DNA of 15,542 nucleotides from an uncultured Methanomassiliicoccales archaeon (lineage in GTDB: Archaea; Thermoplasmatota; Thermoplasmata; SG8-5): positions 1 through 15,542 of the forward strand of contig CALKWP010000023.1 in assembly GCA_938004075.1 (NCBI GenBank). The letters are read 5' to 3'. The position numbers were made by a program, and so were the translations under genes. The notes under the pieces were generated by a model. The model worked only from the letters and a program-made list of their open reading frames with translations. It had not been told where the DNA came from and did not search any database. Below, in pieces: positions 1 to 6,539 of the stretch; the stretch's first letter is position 1, and the number at the start of each line of letters is the position of its first letter.

Positions 1-755
1 TGGTGGATAACATTGAGGCGCTGACGGAAAGCCTCACTGCACAAGCGTATTGGTCGGATCTGAAAATGCAGTTGAAAGACGCAGGACATGATCCGTACGA
101 AATAATCGTACAGTTGAAATTGATGGCAGATGATGGCAAGAAAAGATTAACCGACTGCGGGAATGCAAGAACATTGTTTCGGATCATTCAGTCAATTCCA
201 TCTCCCAAGGCTGAACCCTTTAAACAATGGCTTGCCAAGGTCGGGTACGAGCGTGTCCGGGAGATAGAGGATCCTGAGCTGGCTCAGAAAAGGATGAAGG
301 AACTGTACCGCTCCAAAGGATATTCCGATGCATGGATCGAAAAAAGATTGAGAGGAATCGCTGTAAGGGACGAGTTGACAGACGAATGGGAAAAACGCGG
401 TATTGAGACAGACAGAGAATTCTCCATTCTCACAGCGGAAATTTCCAAAGCCACCTTCGGAATCACGCCAGCTGATTATAAAAAACTGAAAGGTTTGGAA
501 TAGGAGAACCTGCGCGATCACATGAACGACCTGGAACTGATATTCACCATGCTCGGAGAAGCATCCACTACCAGGATAGCGAGAAACAAGGATGCCATGG
601 GTTTCGTAGAAAACAAGGATGCGGCAATCGAAGGCGGGAATGTTGCGGGTGTTGCAAGAAAGGAGCTGGAAAAAAGAAGCAGCCAACCAGTATCAACGCC
701 TGAAAATTATCTGGATGTGCCGGAGAAGGAAAAAAGGAAGAAGTTGAACAAATGA
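1..755 (+). pseudogene. dinD: DinD/BRO-family protein, 3' part, interrupted by in-frame amber codon
   Basis: The frame is open from the left edge of the window to TAG at 501-503, and continues in the same frame to TGA at 753-755, followed at once by TAG. The first part (166 codons) carries the motifs IPSPKAEPFKQWLAKVG, SDAWIEKRLRGI and ILTAEISKATFGIT. The second part reads ENLRDHMNDLELIFTMLGE. Together they match the middle and C-terminal parts of DinD-like proteins, whose N-terminal BRO-N domain would lie mostly to the left of the window. In the family the stop position normally holds a charged residue between KGL and ENLRDHM, so this looks like one nonsense mutation in a full-length gene. 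The ATG at 522 has only a distant GGAG (503-506), so restart there is doubtful. The region looks richer in A+T than the genes after it, which suits an accessory, probably transferred gene. Family call from memory of conserved motifs; DinD function is poorly known. Confidence 0.75.
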
Positions 756-867
756 TAGTTCGTTGAACCGGCTCCTTCCAAATTCAAACACAGGTTCGAC
801 CATGGCCCGGGAACATTTTGTTACTAAATTTAGGGCCATGAATTGCCAGCATCTTATTGCAATTGGT

Positions 868-904
868 GCACGCCGATGCTGAATCCAGCAAGAAAGAGGC
901 GTGC
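868..904 (+). other. Two-stem hairpin with a kink-turn-like internal loop
   Basis: GCACGCC (868-874) pairs with GGCGTGC (898-904), and inside it TGCTG (877-881) pairs with CAGCA (886-890) around the tetraloop AATC. Between the stems one strand has GA (875-876) and the other AGAAAGA (891-897), so a tandem G.A/A.G pair plus an unpaired stretch can form, which is the layout of a kink-turn on the plus strand. The usual k-turn loop is 3 nt; here it would be 5. No guide-RNA boxes were recognised. A competing 7-bp pairing exists (CAGCATC 847-853 with GATGCTG 875-881). Confidence 0.4.
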
Positions 905-949
905 GTCTCGGATCGCTAGATAAAAATATTACGCGATTCGATTAGTGGC

Positions 950-985
950 CGGTAATTCCACCATTTTTGAAACAATGAATTACCG
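950..985. repeat. 9-bp inverted repeat downstream of purF
   Basis: CGGTAATTC (950-958) is the exact reverse complement of GAATTACCG (977-985), around an 18-nt loop holding a T run. It lies between the dinD remnant and the convergent purF 3' end and could be part of the transcription end for either. The rest of 756-1017 shows only further inverted repeats (CATGGCCC 801-808 with GGGCCATG 833-840) and no recognisable gene. Confidence 0.5.
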
Positions 986-997
986 TTGGCGAGGGAC

Positions 998-1015
998 TCC
1001 ACCCGGATGGGTGGA
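998..1015 (-). terminator. Hairpin just after the purF stop
   Basis: TCCACCC (998-1004) and GGGTGGA (1009-1015) form a perfect 7-bp stem with a 4-nt loop, starting two bases beyond the purF stop codon. It could stabilise the mRNA 3' end or aid termination. Archaeal termination relies mainly on U-rich tracts, so the role is inferred. Confidence 0.45.
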
Positions 1016-1017
1016 AC

Positions 1018-2442
1018 CTATTCGACAAAGCTCTGCAGCGTCTGCTGGAACCGCCGCCTCTCCCCGGGTATCTGCACCGGGTACTCGCATGACACGCAGC
1101 CAAGGCAGAGGTTGTCCTTCTCCATGGTGATGGCCTCAACGAGCCCATCGATCGTGATGTAAGCGAGTGAGTCCGCGCCTATCTCGTCCCTGATCTCGTC
1201 CACGGACTTGTCATCGGCTATGAACTGCTTCTTATCGGTCATGTCGATGCCAAGATAGCATGGCGCGATGATGGGCGGCGAGCCGATGCGGACATGCACC
1301 TCGGATGCGCCCGCGTCCCTCAGCATCTTGACGATGCGGGTCATGGTGGTGCCGCGGACAATGGAATCATCGACAATCACGACGCGCTTGCCTTCGACAA
1401 CGGCGCGGACCGGGTTCATCTTCTCGCGGACGCTGATGTCCCTCGCGGCCTGCGACGGCATTATGAAAGTGCGGTGAACGTACCTGTTCTTCATCAGACC
1501 CTCATTCATCTTGATGCCGGAGCCCATCGCGAATCCGTAGGCGTGCGCGCGGCCGGAATCGGGGATGGGAACGACGACGTCCGCGACAACCGGCGCTTCC
1601 TTGGCCAGGCGCCACCCGATGCGCTTGCGGACCTCGTATACGCTCAGGCCGTCGATGAATGAGTCGGCGCGGGCGAAATAGACCCACTCGAAGAAGCAGT
1701 GGGCGCGGTTCACGCTTGCCCCTATGTTAATGGATTTGAAGCCGTCCTCGGTGATCTCGACCGCCTCGCCCGGCATAACATCCCGGACGAACTTCGCGCC
1801 CAGGACATCAAGGGCGACGGACTCGGAAGCGGCGACAAAGCCGTTGTCCAGTGTCCCCAGGCACAGCGGCCTTATGCCGTACGGGTCGCGTATGGCGAAC
1901 AGACGGTCGTTGATCATCAGCGCGAACGCGTAGGAGCCGACCAGCTCCTTGCATACGGATTTGATGGACTTCGGAATGTCATTGGTGCTGCGGATGGCAT
2001 CGGCCAGCATCATGATGATGGCTTCCTCCTCCGACTCTATCATGAAGTTCTTGCCCTCGGCCTTCAACTTTGTGACGAGCTGCCCGGAGTTGACAATAAT
2101 TCCGTTATGGGCGATGGCGATGTCGCCGACGCTCGTCTTCAGGAACTGGGGCTGGACGTTCTCCGGCTTCGAGACCTTGATTGAATAATAAGTGTGGCCG
2201 ATGCCGACCTTTCCGGGGAGCTTCTCCATGTCCTCCGGATGCACCGCGTCCGAGACAAGCCCGAAGCCCTTCTTGACCTTCAGCGAGTCCGTGTAAGTCG
2301 CGATGCCGGCGGCCTCCTGGCCCCTGTGCTGTATCGCTCTCAGCGCATAATATATCAGTGTAGAGGCGTCCTTCTTGGCCCGAATCGCGACGACGCCGCA
2401 TTCCTCTTTCGGTTTGTCGGAATCTGCGGATTCATAGCCCAC
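1018..2442 (-). CDS. purF: Amidophosphoribosyltransferase (glutamine PRPP amidotransferase)
   Basis: Catalyses the first committed step of purine synthesis, making 5-phosphoribosylamine from PRPP and glutamine in the cytoplasm. 474 residues from a GTG start, 10 bases after the rpl37e stop. Cys15 would be the catalytic nucleophile (ECGVVAI) after removal of a 14-residue propeptide. The glutaminase domain shows QHRGQEAAGI, AHNGIIVNSG and DPYGIRPL; the PRPP loop is VVIVDDSIVRGTT. Cysteines in HCFFEWVYFARADS, APCYLGIDM and CLGCVSC fit the four ligands of the [4Fe-4S] form known from Bacillus subtilis PurF. Odd point: the family motif GHxRYST reads GHTYYSI (residues 82-88), so the Arg that binds glutamine in the E. 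coli enzyme is Tyr85. Last gene of the lsm-rpl37e-purF run; stop is TAG. Confidence 0.95.
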   Translation of the reverse strand: MGYESADSDKPKEECGVVAIRAKKDASTLIYYALRAIQHRGQEAAGIATYTDSLKVKKGFGLVSDAVHPEDMEKLPGKVGIGHTYYSIKVSKPENVQPQFLKTSVGDIAIAHNGIIVNSGQLVTKLKAEGKNFMIESEEEAIIMMLADAIRSTNDIPKSIKSVCKELVGSYAFALMINDRLFAIRDPYGIRPLCLGTLDNGFVAASESVALDVLGAKFVRDVMPGEAVEITEDGFKSINIGASVNRAHCFFEWVYFARADSFIDGLSVYEVRKRIGWRLAKEAPVVADVVVPIPDSGRAHAYGFAMGSGIKMNEGLMKNRYVHRTFIMPSQAARDISVREKMNPVRAVVEGKRVVIVDDSIVRGTTMTRIVKMLRDAGASEVHVRIGSPPIIAPCYLGIDMTDKKQFIADDKSVDEIRDEIGADSLAYITIDGLVEAITMEKDNLCLGCVSCEYPVQIPGERRRFQQTLQSFVE

Positions 2443-2452
2443 GGAAGTCCAC

Positions 2453-2620
2453 CTACCTTTGCTTCACCCAATTATAACTTCTCAGTTTTGCTGTCGCCCC
2501 GAAGCCGCAGGACGCGCAGGTCTTTCGCCTGACGTGGTAAGCGTGATTGCCGCATCTCCTGCAGCGTATGTGCGTCTTTTTCGAGGAGTGCTTTCCCATT
2601 GATGGTGTTCCCTTGCTCAT
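2453..2620 (-). CDS. rpl37e: Large ribosomal subunit protein eL37
   Basis: A 55-residue protein found by translating the gap between lsm and purF. It begins MSKGTPSMGKHSSKKTHIRC and contains a CxxC...CxxC zinc ribbon (Cys20, Cys23, Cys35, Cys38) followed by the family ending ATAKLRSYNWVKQR. It is a basic, rRNA-binding component of the archaeal/eukaryotic 50S/60S subunit. The ATG start lies 12 bases after the lsm stop, with AGGAGG (2625-2630, minus strand) between as a good ribosome binding site, so it is cotranscribed with lsm. The stop is TAG, and purF follows after 10 bases. Length is usual for archaeal eL37. Confidence 0.96.
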   Translation of the reverse strand: MSKGTPSMGKHSSKKTHIRCRRCGNHAYHVRRKTCASCGFGATAKLRSYNWVKQR

Positions 2621-2632
2621 TGAAATTCCTCC

Positions 2633-2857
2633 TTACGGTGAAATGTAAATTACGTTATCGCCCCGGACTATTGCCAGGTCCATCTTCTGCGTTACCTCGC
2701 CAGCCAGGGTCTCTTCGGCGTTCTTCAGGACCAGGTTCATGTGGGGGTCGAATCCATCCAGGATGCCCCTGTATCCCTTGTTGCCCTTGAGTTCCACTAT
2801 GACGGGCTTGTTGAGTGCTTTGCTCAGCATTGAAAGCGGTTTCTGCGTTGTTACCAT
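2633..2857 (-). CDS. lsm: Sm-like archaeal RNA-binding protein (LSm)
   Basis: A 74-residue Sm-fold protein. Archaeal LSm proteins form rings that bind U-rich RNA. The Sm1 motif is in GYRGILDGFDPHMNLVLKNA and the Sm2 motif is IVRGDNVIYISP at the C-terminus. I chose the ATG at 2857 (MVTTQKPLSML) over an upstream TTG at 2887: a TATA-like box at 2889-2896 puts transcription start near 2866, inside the longer version, and 74 residues is typical for the family. It opens the lsm-rpl37e-purF unit; the lsm-rpl37e pairing is common in archaea. Confidence 0.93.
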   Translation of the reverse strand: MVTTQKPLSMLSKALNKPVIVELKGNKGYRGILDGFDPHMNLVLKNAEETLAGEVTQKMDLAIVRGDNVIYISP

Positions 2858-2888
2858 ATCAACCACATCGGGCAATAAGCGATTCAAT

Positions 2889-2896
2889 ACTTAAAG
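2889..2896 (-). promoter_or_regulatory. Probable TATA box for lsm-rpl37e-purF
   Basis: On the minus strand the sequence reads CTTTAAGTA just after the rps2 stop. Transcription would start near 2866, giving a leader of about 9 bases before the lsm ATG. A second TATA-like stretch (TTATAATAC) overlaps the end of rps2 at about 2905-2913. Confidence 0.5.
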
Positions 2897-2906
2897 GTTG
2901 CCAGTA

Positions 2907-3542
2907 TTATAAGGTCGCCTCGAAATCCTCGATCTCCATGCCGAACTCCTCGTCCGACTTTATGGTGCCTCGGTTCTTGAGGTACTCGCGTGTGAGCAGC
3001 CAGTAAACAGTTGCAAGCGCCCTGCGTCCCTTGTTGTTCGCCGGAATGATGACATCGACATTCTTGGTCTCGTTGTTTGCGTCGCACAGGCCGATGATGG
3101 GTATGCCGGCGTTGAGGGCCTCGCGCACTGCCTGCTGGTCCGCAGCGGGGTCTGTCACAAGCAAAACTCTGGGCTCTATGAAATCGGCAAGGCGCGGGTT
3201 TGTCAGGGTCCCGGGAACGAAGCGGCCCGCGAAGTAGCTGGCGCCGATCTTCTTGGCGAATGTGCGCACCGGCTTCTGGCCGTACTGCCTGGCAGAGACG
3301 ACGAGTATCTCGTCAGGGTTGAACCTGGAAAGGAACAATGACGCTGTCCTGAGGCGCTGGTCGGTCTGCTTGAAGTCCAGCATGTACAGCCCGTCGGAAC
3401 GGACTTTGAAAAGGAAGCGCTTCATGTCGGCGCTCTTCTGCTGGGTGCCTATGTGTACCCCGGAGCTGAGATAGCTCTCCTCGGGTATCAACAATGGCTG
3501 TTTCGTTTCCTGCTCTGTCACTGCTTGCTCTGTCTCGTTCAT
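2907..3542 (-). CDS. rps2: Small ribosomal subunit protein uS2
   Basis: 211 residues, the usual length of archaeal uS2 (RPSA type). Family hallmarks are YLSSGVHIGTQQKSADMKRF near residue 25, then GRFVPGTLTNP and the segment IPIIGLCDANNETKNVDVIIPANNKGRRAL. It assembles late on the 30S subunit, near the mRNA exit channel. The ATG follows the eno TAG stop after one base, so the two genes are translationally close and surely cotranscribed. The order rpoK-eno-rps2 is widespread in archaea. The N-terminal 18 residues are Glu/Gln-rich and probably flexible. Confidence 0.96.
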   Translation of the reverse strand: MNETEQAVTEQETKQPLLIPEESYLSSGVHIGTQQKSADMKRFLFKVRSDGLYMLDFKQTDQRLRTASLFLSRFNPDEILVVSARQYGQKPVRTFAKKIGASYFAGRFVPGTLTNPRLADFIEPRVLLVTDPAADQQAVREALNAGIPIIGLCDANNETKNVDVIIPANNKGRRALATVYWLLTREYLKNRGTIKSDEEFGMEIEDFEATL

Positions 3543-3543
3543 T

Positions 3544-4749
3544 CTATGCCTCCAGGTCTTCTTCTATCCTGATGAGCTCGTTAAGCTTGGCGATCCTCTC
3601 GCCGCCCACCGTTCCTGTCTTTATCGAATACGAGCCGAAAGCGACGCCTAGGTGGGCTATGGTGTCGTCGGTAGTCTCGCCGCTGCGGTGAGATATCACA
3701 GTCTTATAACCGTTGCGCTTGGCAAGCTCGACTGTTTCGAGGGTATCGGTGAGCGTGCCGATCTGGTTCGGCTTGATGAGTATGGCATTGGCCGCTTTCA
3801 TCTTGATTCCCTTGGCCAGGCGCTCCCTGTCGGTGACGAAGAGGTCGTCGCCGACTATCATGCATTTCGAGCCGACCGCCTCAGTGAGACTTGCATACCC
3901 CTTGAAATCGTTCTGGTCCATCGGGTCCTCCACCGAGTGAAGGCCGTAGTTCTTCACCAGGCCGGCAACGAAATCTACATGCTTCTCGGGCGTGAAGGAT
4001 TTCTCTTTGTAGACGTACTTGCCTTTTATGAAATACTCGGAAGCTGCCATGTCCAGCGTTGGAAGGACCTTGAATCCCAATTCGGAAGTCGCGCGGTCGC
4101 AGGCATCCACCAGAACTGTGAGCGCGTCCTCGTTGCTCAATGCGGCGACCCAGGCGCCCTCGTCGCCCTTGCCGATTGCATGGCCGGGAAGCTTCTTCTT
4201 CAGCAGCTCGCCCACGATTCTGTGAGTGCGGGCGTTGCCGAACACGCAGTCAGAGACCTTTGCGGCCTGGGACATCACCATGAATTCCTGGATGTCGGTC
4301 CCGCCTATCGCATGCCTTCCGCCGCCGATGACATTGCCCATGGGCTTCGGGAGGGCGCCGGAGAGTGCGCCGCCAACGTACCTGTGGAGGGGCATTCCGT
4401 ATGATGCCGCGGCTGCCTTGGCTGCGGATAATGAGATGGCAACTGCAAGGTTGCCGCCCATCTTCGAGAAATTGGAGGTGCCGTCAATCTTGTGAAGCAT
4501 GGCATCCAGAACGCGCTGCTCTGCCGCGTCCATGCCGATTAGCTTGGGAAGTATCTCGCTCTCGAAGACCTTGAGAGACGCGTCCACGCCCTTCTTGGGG
4601 AAGGATTGGACTTCATGCTCGCCGGTGCTTGCTCCGCTGGGTGCCGCTGCAATGCCGTAGCCGGACTCTGTCAAAATCTCAACCTCGACTGTGGGGTTTC
4701 CCCGGCTGTCGAGAATCTTCCTGGCAGCAGCATTCTCTATGAAAGTCAT
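3544..4749 (-). CDS. eno: Enolase (phosphopyruvate hydratase)
   Basis: Interconverts 2-phosphoglycerate and phosphoenolpyruvate in glycolysis and gluconeogenesis. 401 residues, slightly shorter than most bacterial enolases but normal for archaea. Seen in order: ARKILDSRGNPTVEVE (9-24), SGASTGEHE (38-46), GGGRHAIGGTDIQEF (142-156), GDEGAW (195-200). Probable Mg ligands are Asp233 in TLDMAASEY, Glu274 in SVEDP and Asp301 in VGDDL. Catalytic lysines are Lys326 in LIKPNQIGT and Lys377 in IKTGT, and SHRSGET (353-359) is the signature. It starts 13 bases after rpoK and ends one base before rps2. Stop is TAG. Confidence 0.97.
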   Translation of the reverse strand: MTFIENAAARKILDSRGNPTVEVEILTESGYGIAAAPSGASTGEHEVQSFPKKGVDASLKVFESEILPKLIGMDAAEQRVLDAMLHKIDGTSNFSKMGGNLAVAISLSAAKAAAASYGMPLHRYVGGALSGALPKPMGNVIGGGRHAIGGTDIQEFMVMSQAAKVSDCVFGNARTHRIVGELLKKKLPGHAIGKGDEGAWVAALSNEDALTVLVDACDRATSELGFKVLPTLDMAASEYFIKGKYVYKEKSFTPEKHVDFVAGLVKNYGLHSVEDPMDQNDFKGYASLTEAVGSKCMIVGDDLFVTDRERLAKGIKMKAANAILIKPNQIGTLTDTLETVELAKRNGYKTVISHRSGETTDDTIAHLGVAFGSYSIKTGTVGGERIAKLNELIRIEEDLEA

Positions 4750-4762
4750 TTTATCCCTCTGT

Positions 4763-4933
4763 TCAGCCCCTCTTCACCGTGATGGGCAGCATGCCTTCGG
4801 CGAATTCCATTGTGGCTATGTCAATGGGGTCTATCAATAAATCCGGGACTTTCATGAGCACTGGGGCGCCCATGCTGATCTGGAGTGCCCTTGCTCCGAT
4901 TATCCTTGCTCTTTCAAATCTGGTGTATCTCAT
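4763..4933 (-). CDS. rpoK: DNA-directed RNA polymerase subunit K (Rpo6)
   Basis: A 56-residue protein, translated from the minus strand: it begins MRYTRFERARIIGARALQIS, then continues MGAPVLMKVP, and ends MLPITVKRG. This is the conserved core of RpoK, the archaeal counterpart of bacterial omega and eukaryotic RPB6, which helps hold the polymerase together. An in-frame TGA directly before the ATG fixes the start, and GGTG (plus-strand complement at about 4940-4944) serves as ribosome binding site. A 7-codon ORF begins four bases upstream and overlaps the start. It heads the rpoK-eno-rps2 unit, with a TATA box about 40 bases upstream. Confidence 0.95.
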   Translation of the reverse strand: MRYTRFERARIIGARALQISMGAPVLMKVPDLLIDPIDIATMEFAEGMLPITVKRG

Positions 4934-4971
4934 TCATCTCACCCGCGAGGGAATGCCTACAATCTGGACTC

Positions 4972-4979
4972 TATTATAA
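4972..4979 (-). promoter_or_regulatory. TATA box for rpoK-eno-rps2
   Basis: The minus strand reads CTTATAATAG. Transcription is expected about 25 bases on, giving a short leader before the rpoK ATG at 4933. A second TATA-like stretch (CTTATAATT) lies at 4993-5001. Confidence 0.6.
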
Positions 4980-5123
4980 GCCTTTCGCAGTAAGTTACAG
5001 AATTATAAGAGGGAACCTGAACGCACATTGAAACATCGGGATGCGAAACCCGGTGACGGATCCAATGGCTGGAAATTCAGACATTCCGCACTCTATGCCC
5101 TCGCCCCTATTTCGCCCCAATCA

Positions 5124-5132
5124 TTAAATATA
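5124..5132 (+). promoter_or_regulatory. TATA box for the FKBP gene
   Basis: TTAAATATA. The expected transcription start at about 5153-5158 lies beyond the TTG at 5141, which supports the ATG at 5165 as the real start. Confidence 0.6.
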
Positions 5133-5164
5133 TTCCTTTCTTGGCCAATCACGAGTTGAGCAAA

Positions 5165-5719
5165 ATGCCGAAAAAGACAAGTTCCGAGCCGAAAGCCGAA
5201 AAAGCGAAGAAAGCCAATACCGCCAAGCCGAAAAAAGCAGCCACGCCCATCAAAGAAGGGTATTATGTGAAAGTGGAATACACGGGCACGCTGGAAGACG
5301 GCAGCCTGTTCGACAGCACGGAGGAGGCGGGATGCCCCCTGGAATTCCAGATAGGCGCCCAGCAGGTAATCGAGGGCTTCGAGAAGGCAGTGGCCGGCAT
5401 GAAGCTCAACGAGGAGAGGGAGGTCAAGCTCCAGCCCGCCGATGCATACGGCGATTACGACAAGGACATGCTCAGGGACATCCCGAGAGACAGGATGCCG
5501 CCGGAGCAGCTGGAAGTCGGAATGACCCTCATGGCAACGATGCCACATGGCATACAGATGCCAGTCACGATAAAGGAGATCACTGACGAGAAGGTCACCA
5601 TAGACATGAACCACCCCCTGGCAGGAAAAGTCCTGAACTTCAAGATAAAACTCGTCGAGATTAAGGAAGGCGAGCTCTGCTCCGGGGACTGCTGCAGCGG
5701 CGGATGTTCCTGCGGGTAA
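5165..5719 (+). CDS. SlyD-like FKBP-type peptidyl-prolyl isomerase with Cys-rich tail
   Basis: 184 residues. Speeds cis-trans isomerisation at proline and acts as a folding helper in the cytoplasm. Residues 1-29 are a Lys/Ala-rich, low-complexity arm with no signal peptide. The FKBP core follows: VEYTGTLEDGSLFDST (37-52), FQIGAQQVIEGFEKAVAGM (61-79). The stretch from about 95 to 150, with AYGDYDKDML, MPPEQLEVGM and DMNHPLAGK, is the inserted flap domain of SlyD types. The end, LCSGDCCSGGCSCG, has five cysteines in 13 residues, reminiscent of the metal-binding tail of bacterial SlyD. The ATG at 5165 was preferred over the TTG at 5141 because of the TATA position. Monocistronic, divergent from rpoK. 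A role in metal delivery is inferred from the tail only. Confidence 0.9.
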   Translation: MPKKTSSEPKAEKAKKANTAKPKKAATPIKEGYYVKVEYTGTLEDGSLFDSTEEAGCPLEFQIGAQQVIEGFEKAVAGMKLNEEREVKLQPADAYGDYDKDMLRDIPRDRMPPEQLEVGMTLMATMPHGIQMPVTIKEITDEKVTIDMNHPLAGKVLNFKIKLVEIKEGELCSGDCCSGGCSCG

Positions 5720-5724
5720 GCTAA

Positions 5725-5760
5725 CAGCCCCTCTGTGATACATTATTATAATCGGGGCTG
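5725..5760 (+). terminator. Inverted repeat after the FKBP gene
   Basis: CAGCCCC (5725-5731) and GGGGCTG (5754-5760) can pair around an AT-rich 22-nt loop, starting six bases after the stop. It probably marks the mRNA 3' end. Confidence 0.4.
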
Positions 5761-5773
5761 GAAGATTACTTCA

Positions 5774-5851
5774 GGCAGCCTTGCATCTCATCATCAAAGC
5801 AGATGCGCTTTGAGTCACGATGTTGCAAAATGTACGATGCAAGGCAGTGCC
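5774..5851. other. Long imperfect hairpin, possible structured RNA
   Basis: GCCTTGCATC (5778-5787) is the reverse complement of GATGCAAGGC (5836-5845), a 10-bp stem. Outside it GGCA (5774-5777) can pair with TGCC (5848-5851) across a two-base bulge. The loop holds a further small hairpin, AAAGC with GCTTT (5796-5811). It lies between the FKBP terminator and the NTPase promoter, so it need not belong to either transcript. No known RNA family recognised. Confidence 0.35.
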
Positions 5852-5898
5852 TCGCGTCACTGGTTGAATAATTCTCTGAATTATATTTAATCCTAATC

Positions 5899-5907
5899 TA
5901 TATAAAC
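5899..5907 (+). promoter_or_regulatory. TATA box for the NTPase-trm1 unit
   Basis: CTATATAAA. Transcription would start near 5930, just before AAGGAG (5934-5939), which lies 11 bases ahead of the ATG at 5951. Confidence 0.6.
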
Positions 5908-5950
5908 CAGGAAAGCATATCCCTTGGCAACATAAGGAGCGTATATTGGG

Positions 5951-6538
5951 ATGCCAGACGAAATCATAGAACCCGAACAGGACGAGGCAATAGCTTCGGA
6001 AGTGCCAAAGATAGGCATAACCGGGCTGCCCAACTCGGGAAAGACACAACTTCTCATGAAGATAATCGAGATGCTGGAGGCCGACGGAAAGAAGGTCGGC
6101 GGCATGATCACGGACGCAATCATTTTCAGGAACAGGAAAGTGGGCTTTTACGTCGTTGACTGGATGACGAAGAAGAAGAGGAAGTTCGCGCACGAGAGCA
6201 TCGAATCCTCGGTCCATGTTGAGGAATACGGCGTTGACATGAAGGCGCTGGACGCGGTCGGCGTGAAGGCGATAAAGAACGCCATCAAGGAAGCCGATGT
6301 CATAATCATCGACGAGGTCGGAAAGATGGAGGTCGAGAGCCCGGGATTCGTGGAAGCGGTTAACGAGGCGCTGGACTCCGACAAGGCGATAATACTGACG
6401 CTGCACAAGAAATCCCGCAACCCGCTGCTCCAGGACATAAGGAGAAGGGACGACCTCAGGATACTGGAAGTGACCAGCGTGAACAGGAACCTGCTCCCTT
6501 ACAAGATAATCAAGCTCATGAGAGGGGAAGTATCCTGA
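5951..6538 (+). CDS. THEP1-like nucleoside-triphosphatase (P-loop NTPase)
   Basis: 195 residues. The P-loop ITGLPNSGKTQLL (Lys31, Thr32) and the Walker B strand VIIIDEVGKMEVES (Asp121, Glu122) have the arrangement of the THEP1/NTPase_1 family, together with VGGMITDAIIFRNRKVGFYVVD after helix 1. Members hydrolyse NTPs slowly, and their cellular role is not settled. The first 18 residues are an acidic arm before the P-loop. Translation starts at an ATG preceded by AAGGAG. The TGA stop is separated by one base from the TTG start of trm1, so the two are probably cotranscribed. Confidence 0.87.
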   Translation: MPDEIIEPEQDEAIASEVPKIGITGLPNSGKTQLLMKIIEMLEADGKKVGGMITDAIIFRNRKVGFYVVDWMTKKKRKFAHESIESSVHVEEYGVDMKALDAVGVKAIKNAIKEADVIIIDEVGKMEVESPGFVEAVNEALDSDKAIILTLHKKSRNPLLQDIRRRDDLRILEVTSVNRNLLPYKIIKLMRGEVS

Positions 6539-6539
6539 T

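Noticed and set aside
501..503. Pyrrolysine at the amber codon of the DinD-like gene
   Set aside because: TAG ends about eight other genes in the window, and the family has no known need for pyrrolysine; a nonsense mutation is simpler. Kept only as a checkable alternative.
788..812. GGTTCGACC looked like a tRNA T-loop
   Set aside because: The flanking bases do not form a T-stem and no acceptor, anticodon or D arm could be found.
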